NCBI GenBank assembly: GCA_903831825.1
Contig: CAIKZE010000039.1
Span: forward strand, 1-47,505
Direction: 5' to 3'
Source of the DNA: an uncultured Lentisphaeria bacterium
Lineage (GTDB): Bacteria > Verrucomicrobiota > Lentisphaeria > Victivallales > Victivallaceae
DNA: 47,505 bases
Part shown: one piece after another, positions 34,101 to 42,878 of the stretch
Numbering within the stretch: position 1 is the first letter of the stretch
Layout of the letters: every line of letters starts with the position of its first letter
Translations under genes and position numbers: made by a program
The notes under the pieces: generated by a model
Seen by the model: only the letters and a program-made list of their open reading frames with translations
What the model was told of the DNA's origin: nothing
Database searches by the model: none

Positions 34101-34963
34101 CAGTCTTTTTTTACCGCGACGATGACGTATCTGATGTTATCCATGTCCACTGCCGGTTTAACTTTGGCCGACATGTATAGTTTACTGCTGAAGACCGAGG
34201 GTGACCGTTCAATATCAACAAGCTGTCCGATGTAAAGTCCCGGCGGAATCTCTTCTCTGGCGCCGGCAGTGACTACGGCTTCACCGGGGCTGTATATTTT
34301 ATTGCACGACATATAGGTCAGATTGGCCAGGCCTTCACTCATGGGGCTTTCGCCGCCATTGACAAAGCCGAATGATCCTGACCTCGGAAGAATAGCTGCA
34401 ATGTGGGTTTCCGGATTGACCGTAGTGGAAATTTCGGCAGAATGGCGCGAGACGCTTCGGACAATTCCGAGTACGACGGCTTCGTCTTTACGTTCCCGTT
34501 CGCCGCGGGCGAGTACGACGGCACCTTTGATGATACCGTCATTGCTGCCCTTGTTGACGGTGAAAACTTCCTGCCATGCCTGCGGATTGCGCATTATTAC
34601 TTCCGCAAAAATGAAATTGTAGCCTGTTCGCGGCTCCAGTTTCAGCAGGCGGCGCAGTTCTTCATTATCCATGTAGAGTTCCGCGATAACGGCGATTTTT
34701 GCCGCGAGTTTCCGGTTCTCCTCAAGCTGCTGTTCCAGTTTATGCGCAAGCGTCTGCTTGTCATGAATCAGCAGCGTTTTATCCGAAAGATAATATTTGA
34801 AATCTGAAGGAATCGAGAGGTAAGGGTAAAAGAAATCGCTGACAGACCTTGAAAAAGCAAGCCTGAGTGTCTGGAATGCAGAAGTTCCCAGCAGAATCAG
34901 CAAGGCTGAAGCTACCAGGAAATAAATCACTTTAACGAATCTTTTACTCTTTGACCACGGCAT
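34100..34963 (-). CDS. mreC: Rod-shape-determining protein MreC
   Basis: 287 residues. Short cytoplasmic start, one membrane helix (VIYFLVASALLILLGTSAFQ), a coiled coil at about 65-115 (HDKQTLAHKLEQQLEENRKL then ELYMDNEELRRLL), and two beta-barrel-like periplasmic segments (FTVNKGSNDGIIKGAVVLA, GIVRSVSRHSAEISTTVNPE, VVTAGAREEIPPGLYIGQLV). Periplasmic scaffold linking MreB to PBP2. Starts one base after the stop of the FabK-like gene, so coupled to it. Its 3' end abuts the heptad-repeat element. Confidence 0.93.
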   Translation of the reverse strand: MPWSKSKRFVKVIYFLVASALLILLGTSAFQTLRLAFSRSVSDFFYPYLSIPSDFKYYLSDKTLLIHDKQTLAHKLEQQLEENRKLAAKIAVIAELYMDNEELRRLLKLEPRTGYNFIFAEVIMRNPQAWQEVFTVNKGSNDGIIKGAVVLARGERERKDEAVVLGIVRSVSRHSAEISTTVNPETHIAAILPRSGSFGFVNGGESPMSEGLANLTYMSCNKIYSPGEAVVTAGAREEIPPGLYIGQLVDIERSPSVFSSKLYMSAKVKPAVDMDNIRYVIVAVKKD

Positions 34964-34964
34964 T

Positions 34965-35996
34965 TCAAATGTTGTTCAGTTTGTTTTTTACGTTATCCAA
35001 TTCATCGGAAGCCTCGGACAACAGTCTGTCGATGAGCGCTTTTACCGGGAGAATATCCTTGGCCAGGCCGACGGACTGTCCCGCCATCAGCGATCCGTAT
35101 TCGACGTCGCCGTCAACCACGGCTTTGCGCAAAGCACCGACCCAGTATTTCTCAACTTCGGCCTGAGCCTGTTCGCGGTGAATTATGCCTTCATGCATTT
35201 CCTTGAGCAGACGCAATTGAAGCGCTCCAAAGTTTGCCAGCCCTTTGTTGCGCAGCGAACGCACGGCAACTACCGGCAGTTTGGAATCGTATTGCGGAGT
35301 GGAAACGGCATCCCTGGCCTCGGCCCGCATAAACGCGTCTTTGAATTTCGGATGCGCGCAGCATTCATCGGTCATCACAAACCGGGTTCCAAGCTGCACG
35401 CCGCTGGCGCCCATCATGAACATGTGCGCCATCATTTTCCCGGTGGCAATGCCGCCGGCGACGAAAACCGGAATTTTTTCGCTGACCTGGAACAGTACCT
35501 GCTGTAAAAGCACCATTGCGGAAACGTGTCCGATATGGCCGCCGGCTTCGCTGCCTTCCAGAATGATGGCATCCGCGCCGAAACGGATCATGCGTTCAGC
35601 AATTGACAGGGTTGACGCGAAGCACATGACCTTCGCGCCGCTTTCCTTGGCGATCTCAATTTCTTTTTCTTTCGGAAAGCTTCCCGCGAAAACGATATAT
35701 GGCATTTTCATTTCCTTGAGCATGGCAAGATGATCGCGATAAGCCGGAGCAATAGTAATCAGGTTCACGGCAAAAGGTTTGTCCGTGAGGTCCTTGGTCT
35801 GTTGAATCTGCTGCCGCAGGATTTCAACCGGCGCGTTGCCGCCGGCCAGTGAAGCGAAACAGCCATTGTTGCATACCGCGGCAACCAGGCCGGGTTCCGA
35901 GACCCAGGTCATTGCTCCGCAAATAATAGGGTATTTGCAGTTCAGGAAGTCACTGCCGCGTTTCATCATGCATTCAAGATTTTTGTTACAAGCCAT
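34965..35996 (-). CDS. FMN-dependent FabK / nitronate monooxygenase-family protein
   Basis: 343 residues, TIM-barrel flavoprotein. Seen: PIICGAMTWVSEPGLVAAVC near the N-terminus, ADAIILEGSEAGGHIG (conserved His and FMN-phosphate region), PVFVAGGIATGKMMAHMFMM and GASGVQLGTRFVMTDEC. Family members are either enoyl-ACP reductase II (FabK, last step of fatty-acid elongation) or nitronate monooxygenases; the sequence alone does not settle which. Linkage to mreCD-PBP2 favours an envelope/lipid role (inference). AAGGA 6-7 nt before the ATG; it is the first gene of the operon. Confidence 0.9.
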   Translation of the reverse strand: MACNKNLECMMKRGSDFLNCKYPIICGAMTWVSEPGLVAAVCNNGCFASLAGGNAPVEILRQQIQQTKDLTDKPFAVNLITIAPAYRDHLAMLKEMKMPYIVFAGSFPKEKEIEIAKESGAKVMCFASTLSIAERMIRFGADAIILEGSEAGGHIGHVSAMVLLQQVLFQVSEKIPVFVAGGIATGKMMAHMFMMGASGVQLGTRFVMTDECCAHPKFKDAFMRAEARDAVSTPQYDSKLPVVAVRSLRNKGLANFGALQLRLLKEMHEGIIHREQAQAEVEKYWVGALRKAVVDGDVEYGSLMAGQSVGLAKDILPVKALIDRLLSEASDELDNVKNKLNNI

Positions 35997-36017
35997 TATT
36001 CATCCTTATTTCTGTTT

Positions 36018-36079
36018 AATAAAAAAAATAACGATAAACCATTAATAAATTTTGCCTGGTGCGGCATCCGTGGTTTATC
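36018..36079 (-). terminator. Terminator (or attenuator) upstream of the FabK-like/mre operon
   Basis: On the minus strand GATAAACCA (36079-36071) pairs perfectly with TGGTTTATC (36041-36033) and is followed by GTTATTTTTTTTATT. An alternative stem CTGGTG (36084-36079) / CACCAG (36061-36056) is mutually exclusive with it. It ends transcription of the 36145 gene, and could also act as an attenuator for the downstream operon. Confidence 0.65.
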
Positions 36080-36144
36080 ACCAGCCGGATACAATACGCC
36101 TTTAAACGGCTTTTTGCAATATATTTTGCAGGAAAGACGGTCGA

Positions 36145-37488
36145 TCAATCCTCAAGGAACTTTTTTTCCACTGAATCAAGATATTTGTTCAGGGATGGCC
36201 ACATCGCATAGTCTTTTCTGCTGACTTCATTGATTTCACGACTGTAGAGAGTGGCCGGCGACAGTTTCGCATTTTCCACGTTCGATAAATAGTCTTCAAT
36301 CGCTTCCTGTTTTTTCAGTTCTTTATCGAGATCGGCAAAGGCGGTGATCAGTTGCTCTTTGGATTTGCTTTCGGATTTGTTGCCTATGCCGTTTAATGCT
36401 TGATTAAGATTGTCAATCGCGTCCGTAAGCAATTGCGGACAGGCATTTCTGATGGACTCTGCAATATTGATTTTTTCAAGCAGTACGGCATTTTTATTCT
36501 CGACTAACGGCAGCTTTTCCGGTAAATCCGTAATATCCATCGTCTCCTCTTTCGTTTCGTTTTTTCCTTTCTTTACCATACATGTCACTTTTCTGAGAAC
36601 TGCTATTTTTTCTTCTATTTGTTTAGCTGTAAAAGGGTTAAACAGCGAAAGCGCTCTTTCTTTGACTACTGCGTCAAACCATGACTGGACTTTCTTCTCA
36701 TCCGAATCGTTGGACGATGAATTTTTAAAGTATTTTTCCAGAACCACCCGTTCCACGGTTGAGGAAAATATTTCCTCCGGCGAGTACTTTTTCTGCACGG
36801 ACAAGAAGATAATGTCGTTTAAAATATGTTCAGACCCGGACGAAATGACTTCGATTTTTTTTACCAGAAAGCTGCAAACTTCTTCATAAAACTCAAAAGC
36901 CGCGCCATCGTTTTCATGGTAGAGCGGCTGCGATATTATTTTTCTTAACTCAGGAATTTTTCCTTCAATCGCACATGCTCTTAATCCCGGTATGTAATCT
37001 ATGTCAAAGATTTTTGAAGATGTATATCGTTCCCGTACCATTCCAAGCATTCCGGTCAGCATCCATTGCGGCAATGCATTGAAATTTCCTTCCGGCTTGA
37101 TTCCAAGACGGCATAGTATCATCACTGAAATCAGATATTTATTAACCTGATAGTCATCTTTCCATTGTTCATATTGATTGCTTACGGATACTGTTACGAG
37201 ATCATCTGTTTGCTGCAGCGTTACTTTTTCTTTTACGTCAGGAGTAATTAAAATTTTACAATTCAGCACTCCGCGTGCGTGGTTATTTTTAATCAGGCGG
37301 CTGACAACCGCGTCCAGTTGTTTGAAGTGGTCCATGAAGATAAAATACTGACTGTCAGATTTTTTAAATTGAACGGACAGTCCGGGAGAGACGGCAACAC
37401 TGCTTTCCGCCATGAGCGTTTCGCAGCAGAACAGAATGCCGAACATGGCTGGAACCATCATCAGTCTCGCTGATATTCCCTTTGTCAT
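36145..37488 (-). CDS. Large exported protein of unknown function, peptidase-MA-like remnant
   Basis: 447 residues from the ATG at 37488, which has AAGGA 5 nt upstream; earlier in-frame codons overlap the divergent thiD promoter region. Signal peptide (ARLMMVPAMFGILFCCETLMA). Residues 20-210 are laid out like gluzincin peptidase-associated domains of PVC proteins: CKILITPDVKEKVTLQQTDD, VNKYLISVMILCRLGI, then PQWMLTGMLGMVRERY in the place of 'P-x-W-L-x-E-G'. There is no HExxH, so probably not an active protease. C-terminal half helical and Lys/Glu-rich. Function unknown. Single gene on the minus strand. Confidence 0.7.
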   Translation of the reverse strand: MTKGISARLMMVPAMFGILFCCETLMAESSVAVSPGLSVQFKKSDSQYFIFMDHFKQLDAVVSRLIKNNHARGVLNCKILITPDVKEKVTLQQTDDLVTVSVSNQYEQWKDDYQVNKYLISVMILCRLGIKPEGNFNALPQWMLTGMLGMVRERYTSSKIFDIDYIPGLRACAIEGKIPELRKIISQPLYHENDGAAFEFYEEVCSFLVKKIEVISSGSEHILNDIIFLSVQKKYSPEEIFSSTVERVVLEKYFKNSSSNDSDEKKVQSWFDAVVKERALSLFNPFTAKQIEEKIAVLRKVTCMVKKGKNETKEETMDITDLPEKLPLVENKNAVLLEKINIAESIRNACPQLLTDAIDNLNQALNGIGNKSESKSKEQLITAFADLDKELKKQEAIEDYLSNVENAKLSPATLYSREINEVSRKDYAMWPSLNKYLDSVEKKFLED

Positions 37489-37626
37489 GACAGTCCTTTT
37501 CATTTTTTTGTAAAACACGTTTCTAAGTTTCGCTCCGGCGGTTGTTTTTTGCCAATCCGGAAGTAATATATTCAGGATATCTTGAAATATAATTTGGATT
37601 GGAACAAAACACAAGAAATATGATTG

Positions 37627-38481
37627 ATGAAAAGTAGTGAAAATAAATTTTATCCGTCGGTAATGACAATTGCGGGCAGCGACAGCGGCGGCGGCGCCGG
37701 TATTCAGGCCGATTTGCGGACATTTGCCGCTTTCGGTGTTTTTGGCTGTTCCGCGATTACGGCGGTGACTTCACAGAACCCGAGCGTCGTGAACCGCATT
37801 GACCCGCTGCCTGCGGAATCCGTAGCCTGCCAGATAACTACCGTACTTGAAAAAATCGCAATCCGGACGATTAAAACCGGAATGCTTTTCAATGCGGATA
37901 TCATCAACGCGGTCTGCGATACTCTTGAACACAAAAAAATTCCGCTGATTGTTGATCCGGTAATGATTGCCACCAGCGGAGCCTGTCTGCTGGAAAAGGC
38001 GGCGATTAAAGTCATGCTTGAACGGCTTTTCTCGATGGCGTCATGGATTACTCCGAATATCCCGGAAGCTGAACTCATTACCGGAGTTCGCATAAACGGG
38101 AGAAAGGCAATGATTACCGCAGCTCTGGAGTGTGCGGAAAAGTGGAATTGCGGCTGTATTCTCAAGGGCGGACATTTGCGCTCTAAATCCGGTGTCGCCG
38201 CGGATATTGTGTGTTATGAAGGAAATTTGTATGAATTATGTTCGCCGCTGGTGGAGGATTGTAAAGCATCTCACGGCACCGGCTGCACTTTAAGCGCGGC
38301 TCTGGCTGCCGCCTGGGCGCTGGAAACCCCATGGGAAAAGGCTTTGACTATGGCCAAGGGGTTTGTTTACGGTTCACTCGCGGAGTCTGTGGAAATTGGT
38401 GATGGCATTGAAGCTATGTACCCGCCATTTGAATCATCATGGCAGGCCAAGGCAATGCTTTCAAAAATTGAGGAAATCTAA
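37627..38481 (+). CDS. thiD: Hydroxymethylpyrimidine/phosphomethylpyrimidine kinase
   Basis: 284 residues from the ATG at 37627 (a TTG sits directly before it). Ribokinase-fold enzyme phosphorylating HMP and HMP-P for thiamine synthesis or salvage. Signatures: VMTIAGSDSGGGAGIQADLR, FGCSAITAVTSQNP, IKTGMLFNADII, PLIVDPVMIATSGACLL, TPNIPEAELITG, ILKGGH and the anion-hole/catalytic SHGTGCTLSAALAA. No TPP riboswitch seen in the short upstream gap. Other thiamine genes absent. A weak terminator at 38493 separates it from the amidase gene. Confidence 0.94.
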   Translation: MKSSENKFYPSVMTIAGSDSGGGAGIQADLRTFAAFGVFGCSAITAVTSQNPSVVNRIDPLPAESVACQITTVLEKIAIRTIKTGMLFNADIINAVCDTLEHKKIPLIVDPVMIATSGACLLEKAAIKVMLERLFSMASWITPNIPEAELITGVRINGRKAMITAALECAEKWNCGCILKGGHLRSKSGVAADIVCYEGNLYELCSPLVEDCKASHGTGCTLSAALAAAWALETPWEKALTMAKGFVYGSLAESVEIGDGIEAMYPPFESSWQAKAMLSKIEEI

Positions 38482-38492
38482 ATTAAAACTGC

Positions 38493-38512
38493 TGCGGCTT
38501 AACCGCATTTTT
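38493..38512 (+). terminator. Weak terminator after thiD
   Basis: Short stem TGCGG-CTTAA-CCGCA (38493-38507) followed by TTTTTAT. Confidence 0.5.
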
Positions 38513-38535
38513 ATAATTCTGGAAGGTTTTTAGTC

Positions 38536-39519
38536 ATGTTCAGGTATTTTTTTCTGGTTCTGGCAATATTCGGATGCATGGGATTTTTATCTCCGGCGGC
38601 ATGTTCTGCCGCCGGTTCTGAAAATATCCGTTCTACTTCGGCGATGGGGAGGCGATATGTCTATTTGCGGGATGTCGCAAGATATTACAATATGCGTTAC
38701 TACGGGTGGAATGACCGTGTAGTTCTTTACAACAACGATTTTAAGCTGACATTTTTCCCGCAAAAAAAATATGCTTTGGTTAACAATATTAAGATCGGGT
38801 TGTTGTTTACCTCATATGCTTCCGGCCCCAATTCTTTTATCAGCGATAAAGATTTCCTGCTGACGATTGACCCGCTGATCCGGGCCAATGCCATACCTCA
38901 ACATCGTTTAAGATTGATTATGATTGATCCGGGCCACGGCGGCAAAGACAATGGCGGAAAATTCAGATACAGGGAAAAAGACATTGCTTTGAGAATCGCC
39001 AATCAGTTGTCCAATGCATTGAGGAAAAAAGGTTTTACCGTAGCTATGACCAGGACTTCCGACCAATTCATCGAACTTCCTCAGCGTTCAAAACTTTGCC
39101 GCGACATAGGCGCTGACATGTTCATTTCGATCCATTGTAATTCGGCTTCAAATTCGGACGTCAGCGGGATCGAAACTTTCTGTCTGGCCCCGTTCGGCAC
39201 TTCCTCCACTAATTCCACCAGCGGCTTTGTCGCGGAACATCGTGAAGAGGGAAATCGTTATGATCCGAATAATATGGGGTTGGCTTACGAAGTGCACAAA
39301 TCCCTGATTGCGCGCACCAAAACGTTTGACCGCGGAATCAAGCGGGCCCGTTTCATGGTTCTTAAAAATGCGCCATGCCCCGCGGTGCTGGTCGAGACCG
39401 GTTTCCTTTCCAACAAAACCGAGGAAATGCAGTTGGGAAGCGACTGGTATCAGAATCTTGTCGCTCAGGCAATTGCTGACGGCGTTGTGAATTACAGCCG
39501 CGACAGTTCCAGTAAATAG
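38536..39519 (+). CDS. N-acetylmuramoyl-L-alanine amidase (Amidase_3)
   Basis: 327 residues. Signal peptide (MFRYFFLVLAIFGCMGFLSP through CSAAG). Residues about 35-120 form a copper-amine-oxidase-N-like/AMIN-type beta domain (YVYLRDVARYYNMRYYGWND, VVLYNNDFKLTFF). Catalytic domain about 125-320: zinc ligands in MIDPGHGGKDNGG, REKDIAL and FISIHCNSA, and catalytic Glu in VLVETGFLSN. Cleaves the amide between MurNAc and the stem peptide; periplasmic, used in cell separation or wall remodelling. A GGAAGG ribosome site lies upstream. Confidence 0.94.
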   Translation: MFRYFFLVLAIFGCMGFLSPAACSAAGSENIRSTSAMGRRYVYLRDVARYYNMRYYGWNDRVVLYNNDFKLTFFPQKKYALVNNIKIGLLFTSYASGPNSFISDKDFLLTIDPLIRANAIPQHRLRLIMIDPGHGGKDNGGKFRYREKDIALRIANQLSNALRKKGFTVAMTRTSDQFIELPQRSKLCRDIGADMFISIHCNSASNSDVSGIETFCLAPFGTSSTNSTSGFVAEHREEGNRYDPNNMGLAYEVHKSLIARTKTFDRGIKRARFMVLKNAPCPAVLVETGFLSNKTEEMQLGSDWYQNLVAQAIADGVVNYSRDSSSK

Positions 39520-39585
39520 TCTATTTGATTTTTTATCTGAACGGCGTATCTTAATATTTATAAGTTTAGTTTTTATGGATTTATC

Positions 39586-39760
39586 ATGAGCAAGACAGAT
39601 TATAATTATAAAGTTCTGACTTTTTCCTTAGCGCCTGTGCTGAAGAAAGAGTTGGAATTGCTTGCTCATAATCCCGCCCCGCGACGATGATCCTGCCATT
39701 TATGTGTTTCCGTTAACCGCTGAATTTTCCGTAAAATTATTGCCGTGGAAGAAGTTGTAA
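39586..39760 (+). pseudogene. Frameshifted small gene remnant
   Basis: ATG at 39586 opens a 34-codon frame (MSKTDYNYKVLTFSLAPVLK, then KELELLAHNP) that hits TGA at 39688. The +1 frame continues across CCGCCCCGCGACGATG as RDDDPAIYVFPLTAEFSVKL, then LPWKKL, to TAA at 39760. The two halves read as one sensible polypeptide of about 57 residues, so a single-base indel in the C/G-rich stretch near 39673-39685 is likely. Family not recognised. The rest of the 344-bp gap (39520-39585 and 39761-39863) shows nothing else. Confidence 0.45.
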
Positions 39761-39863
39761 CTGGAAACAGTATTCTTTTTGATTTTTTGCTCGAACGGTG
39801 TACAGTAAGTCTTTTCTTTTAAAGTGTTTTAAATTAAATTTCATATATGGAGATTATTTGAAG

Positions 39864-41057
39864 ATGAGTGACAGTAATTATAATAAGACTGCCGAACGGT
39901 ATCAGAAATATGTAATGCAGACCTATTCCCCGAAACTGGTATTGGTAAAAGGGCAGGGGACGCATGTCTGGGACAGCGAAGGAAAGCAATATCTGGACTT
40001 TGCCGCCGGCATCAGCGTCTGCAATCTGGGACATTGCCACCCTGCGGTCTCTGAAGCAATTAAGCAACAGGTTGACCGGCTGGTGCATGTTTCCAACCTT
40101 TACATGAACGAAATACAGCCGCTGCTTGGCGAAAAACTGGTCAAGGCTGGTTTTGACGGCGTGGTATTCTTTGCCAACAGCGGGGCTGAAGCCAATGAAG
40201 GCCTGATTAAGCTGGCAAGGAAATGGGGCTCTGAAAAAGGCAAGTTTGAAGTAATTTCGATGGTGGATTCATTCCATGGCCGGACGCTGGCAACGCTGGC
40301 GGCCACCGGACGGAGCAAATACCGGAAAGGTTTTGCTCCGGATACCCCCGGATTTGTTCAGGTGCCGTTTAATGACATCAAGGCCCTTGAAGCTGCCATC
40401 ACCGATAAAACCGCGGCAGTCCTGCTGGAGCCTGTTCAGGGCGAAGGCGGAATAATGCCTGCCGATCCGGTTTATCTTAAAGCCGTCCGGGAACTTTGTA
40501 CCGCAAAAGGGATCATGCTGATGTTTGACGAAGTGCAGTGCGGCGTTGGCCGGACCGGCACGTTTTATGCGTTTCAGGGATACGGCATAGAGCCGGACGC
40601 GCTGTCCATGGCGAAAGCCCTGGGCAACGGTTTCCCGCTGGCCGCATTTATGGCGAAAAAGGAGTTTGCGCAAGTCCTTACTCCCGGAACTCATGCCAGC
40701 ACTTTCGGCGGAACTCCGCTGGCCTGTGCCGCCGGATGCGCCGTACTGGATACGATCAGCAAAGAAAAAGTGCTGGAAAACTGCGTCAAGCAAGGCGAAT
40801 ACTTACGGAAAAAGCTGCTTGAGCTTGCTAAAAAATACAAGTTCATCAAGGAAGTAAGGGGCAAAGGCCTTATGATCGGCGTTGTCATGGATTGTGAAGT
40901 CGCCAAGTTGATGGCGGAAATGATGAATAACGGCCTGATTACCCTTTCCTGCGGCGAAAATGTACTGCGGCTGCTGCCGCCTTTGACCGTATCCGGGGAC
41001 GAGATTGACCAGGCAATAGCGATTATGGACAAGAGTTTTGCCGCGGTTGGAAGCTGA
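39864..41057 (+). CDS. argD: Acetylornithine aminotransferase
   Basis: 397 residues from the ATG at 39864, which fits the family start; the frame is open 22 codons upstream without support. PLP fold-type I class III aminotransferase: QYLDFAAGISVCNLGHCHPA, FFANSGAEANEGLIKLARKW, SFHGRTLATLAATG, LLEPVQGEGGIMPA, MLMFDEVQCGVGRTG and the PLP lysine in ALSMAKALGNGFPLAAF. Converts N-acetylglutamate semialdehyde to N-acetylornithine; a role in succinyl-ornithine or GABA metabolism cannot be excluded by sequence, but argF follows 37 bp later, supporting arginine synthesis. Confidence 0.93.
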   Translation: MSDSNYNKTAERYQKYVMQTYSPKLVLVKGQGTHVWDSEGKQYLDFAAGISVCNLGHCHPAVSEAIKQQVDRLVHVSNLYMNEIQPLLGEKLVKAGFDGVVFFANSGAEANEGLIKLARKWGSEKGKFEVISMVDSFHGRTLATLAATGRSKYRKGFAPDTPGFVQVPFNDIKALEAAITDKTAAVLLEPVQGEGGIMPADPVYLKAVRELCTAKGIMLMFDEVQCGVGRTGTFYAFQGYGIEPDALSMAKALGNGFPLAAFMAKKEFAQVLTPGTHASTFGGTPLACAAGCAVLDTISKEKVLENCVKQGEYLRKKLLELAKKYKFIKEVRGKGLMIGVVMDCEVAKLMAEMMNNGLITLSCGENVLRLLPPLTVSGDEIDQAIAIMDKSFAAVGS

Positions 41058-41094
41058 GACTGATTTAATCATTAAAAATTCAGTGGAGTGAAAA

Positions 41095-42006
41095 ATGTTT
41101 CGGAATCTTTTAACAGTAGAAGACGTTTCCCGTGAAGAACTTTACAAAATCTTTGAACTTTCTGCCAGGCTGAAACGCGAACGGGATTGTTCCGGTTATT
41201 TTCCACTGCAAGGAAAAAGCGTCGGTATGATTTTCGCCAAGTCCTCGACCCGCACAAGGGTATCTTTCGAGGTGGGAATCAGGGAACTTGGCGGCTCGCC
41301 GCTTTATCTGGATCAGGGTAAGCTTCAGATGGAACGCGGAGAATCCATTGCCGATACCGCCAGAGTATTGAGCCGTTATCTGCATGCCATTGTAATCCGC
41401 ACTTATCATCAGTCCGAAATCGTGGAATTGGCTAAATTCGCAACGATCCCGGTCATCAATGCTTTGACTAACGAGTATCATCCGTGCCAGATTCTCGCCG
41501 ACCTGTTCACGATTTATGAATACAGTGAAAAACTTGAAGGCGTTAAACTGGTATTTTGCGGCGACGGCAGAAGCAATGTCGCTAATTCTCTGATTACCGC
41601 TTGCAAGATGTCCGGCGTCAATCTGGTGATTGCCGCGCCGGAAGGCTTTAATCCGGCACAGTCTCTGCTGGATGCCGATATTGGCGCAGGCACCGCGGTC
41701 TGGGAGAAAGACCCGTTGAAAGCGGTCGGGAATGCGGATTACATCTATACCGATGTCTGGGTCAGCATGGGATTCGAAAAGGAAGCCGAAAGCAGAATCA
41801 AACTGTTGCAGCCATACCAGGTCAACACCGAACTGGTCGAAGCCGCGTCTCCGGACGTGAAGATTCTTCACTGTCTGCCGGCCCATCGCGGTATGGAAAT
41901 CACCGATGAGGTGATGGATTCTCATCGCTCAATTGTTTTTGACCAGGCCGAAAACCGGCTTCATGTCCAGAAGGCTATTCTGGCGCTCTTATTCGACAAT
42001 CAATAA
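41095..42006 (+). CDS. argF: Ornithine carbamoyltransferase
   Basis: 303 residues, standard length. Carbamoyl-phosphate loop SSTRTRVSFEVG, GESIADTARVLSRYLHAIVIRTY, NALTNEYHPCQILADLFTI (HPCQ), DVWVSMG and the ornithine/catalytic HCLPAHRG near the C-terminus. Makes citrulline from ornithine and carbamoyl phosphate. In an operon with argD (37-bp gap). A heptad-repeat element follows, then mntP. Confidence 0.96.
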   Translation: MFRNLLTVEDVSREELYKIFELSARLKRERDCSGYFPLQGKSVGMIFAKSSTRTRVSFEVGIRELGGSPLYLDQGKLQMERGESIADTARVLSRYLHAIVIRTYHQSEIVELAKFATIPVINALTNEYHPCQILADLFTIYEYSEKLEGVKLVFCGDGRSNVANSLITACKMSGVNLVIAAPEGFNPAQSLLDADIGAGTAVWEKDPLKAVGNADYIYTDVWVSMGFEKEAESRIKLLQPYQVNTELVEAASPDVKILHCLPAHRGMEITDEVMDSHRSIVFDQAENRLHVQKAILALLFDNQ

Positions 42007-42052
42007 CATGAGATACTGAGACGGACTTTGTGTCCGCCACCCAAAAGCATGA

Positions 42053-42262
42053 AGTCAGGAGTCAGAATTCAGAATTCAGAATAAATAAAGACAAAGAATA
42101 AAGACAGAATTCAGGAAACAGAATAAATGCATAAAACGGTAAAAGCAGCTCAGAACTTCAGTATGGACGTTTATATGTCTTCCATTCTGGATTTTGCATC
42201 CTGTCTCCTGAATTCTGAATTTGTGTCTTCCATTCTGACTCCTGAATTCTGAATTTTGTCCT
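42053..42262. repeat. Inverted pair of heptad-repeat elements between argF and mntP
   Basis: Most of the 296-bp gap. Left arm: gtcagga, gtcagaa, ttcagaa, ttcagaa (42055-42080), then TAAATAAAGACAAAG-like purine-rich DNA. Right arm (42178-42262): ttctgga, then tcctgaa, ttctgaa, and ttctgac, tcctgaa, ttctgaa. Arms are in opposite orientation. A small hairpin CGGAC-TTTGT-GTCCG lies just before, near 42024. No Mn riboswitch (yybP-ykoY type) is recognisable ahead of mntP. Confidence 0.75.
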
Positions 42263-42302
42263 AAACGCTAAAAATATATAATTTTGAAATAAAGATATTA
42301 AG

Positions 42303-42869
42303 ATGTCATTTCTGGAAATCCTGCTGGTCTCATTCGGCGTCGCAATGGATGCTTTTGCCGTATCAGTTTCTGCTGGAGTAGCGGCAAAAAAAATCAAACT
42401 GCGCCAGGCATTGCTGATGGGCGCTTTTTTCGGCGGTTTTCAGGTACTGATGCCGCTGATCGGCTGGTGCGGCGGCAATGCCTGTAAACAATTAGTCGAG
42501 TCTTTTGCCGATTGGGCGGCTTTTACTCTGCTGGTATTAGTCGGCGGCAAGATGATTTATGAGGCTTGCGGAAAAAAAGCAGAGGGTGAAGAGCCGGCAG
42601 ACCCGTTTAAACTGAAAATTCTGTTCATTCTGGCGCTGGCCACCAGTATTGACGCGCTGGCGGTGGGAGTAACTTTCTCCTTTGTCAATGTACCGCTCCT
42701 GCTTTCGGTGTCCATGATGGGGCTCGTGACATTCATCGCTTCGGTCGCCGGCGTTTATATCGGCGAATTGTTCGGACATCTCTTTGAAAGAAAATTTGAA
42801 TTTGCCGGCGGGCTGGTTATTATTCTTATCGGTATAAAGATTTTGATTGAACATTTTGGGAAAGGATAA
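42303..42869 (+). CDS. mntP: Manganese efflux pump MntP
   Basis: 188 residues, six membrane segments. Family signatures: SFGVAMDAFAVSVSAGV at the N-terminus and its inverted-repeat counterpart ALATSIDALAVGVTFSF in the second half (both with the conserved Asp), plus MGAFFGGFQVLMPLIGW and FASVAGVYIGELFG-like IASVAGVYIGELFG. Exports Mn2+ from the cytoplasm. Nine bp before the serine dehydratase gene, so co-transcribed. Confidence 0.95.
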   Translation: MSFLEILLVSFGVAMDAFAVSVSAGVAAKKIKLRQALLMGAFFGGFQVLMPLIGWCGGNACKQLVESFADWAAFTLLVLVGGKMIYEACGKKAEGEEPADPFKLKILFILALATSIDALAVGVTFSFVNVPLLLSVSMMGLVTFIASVAGVYIGELFGHLFERKFEFAGGLVIILIGIKILIEHFGKG

Positions 42870-42878
42870 GCGCATTAC

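Noticed and set aside
37489-37626. Possible TPP riboswitch before thiD
   Set aside because: The gap is short and lacks the CUGAGA and ACCUGA-type boxes.
42007-42302. Possible Mn-sensing yybP-ykoY riboswitch before mntP
   Set aside because: The leader is made of heptad repeats; the conserved riboswitch loops are absent.
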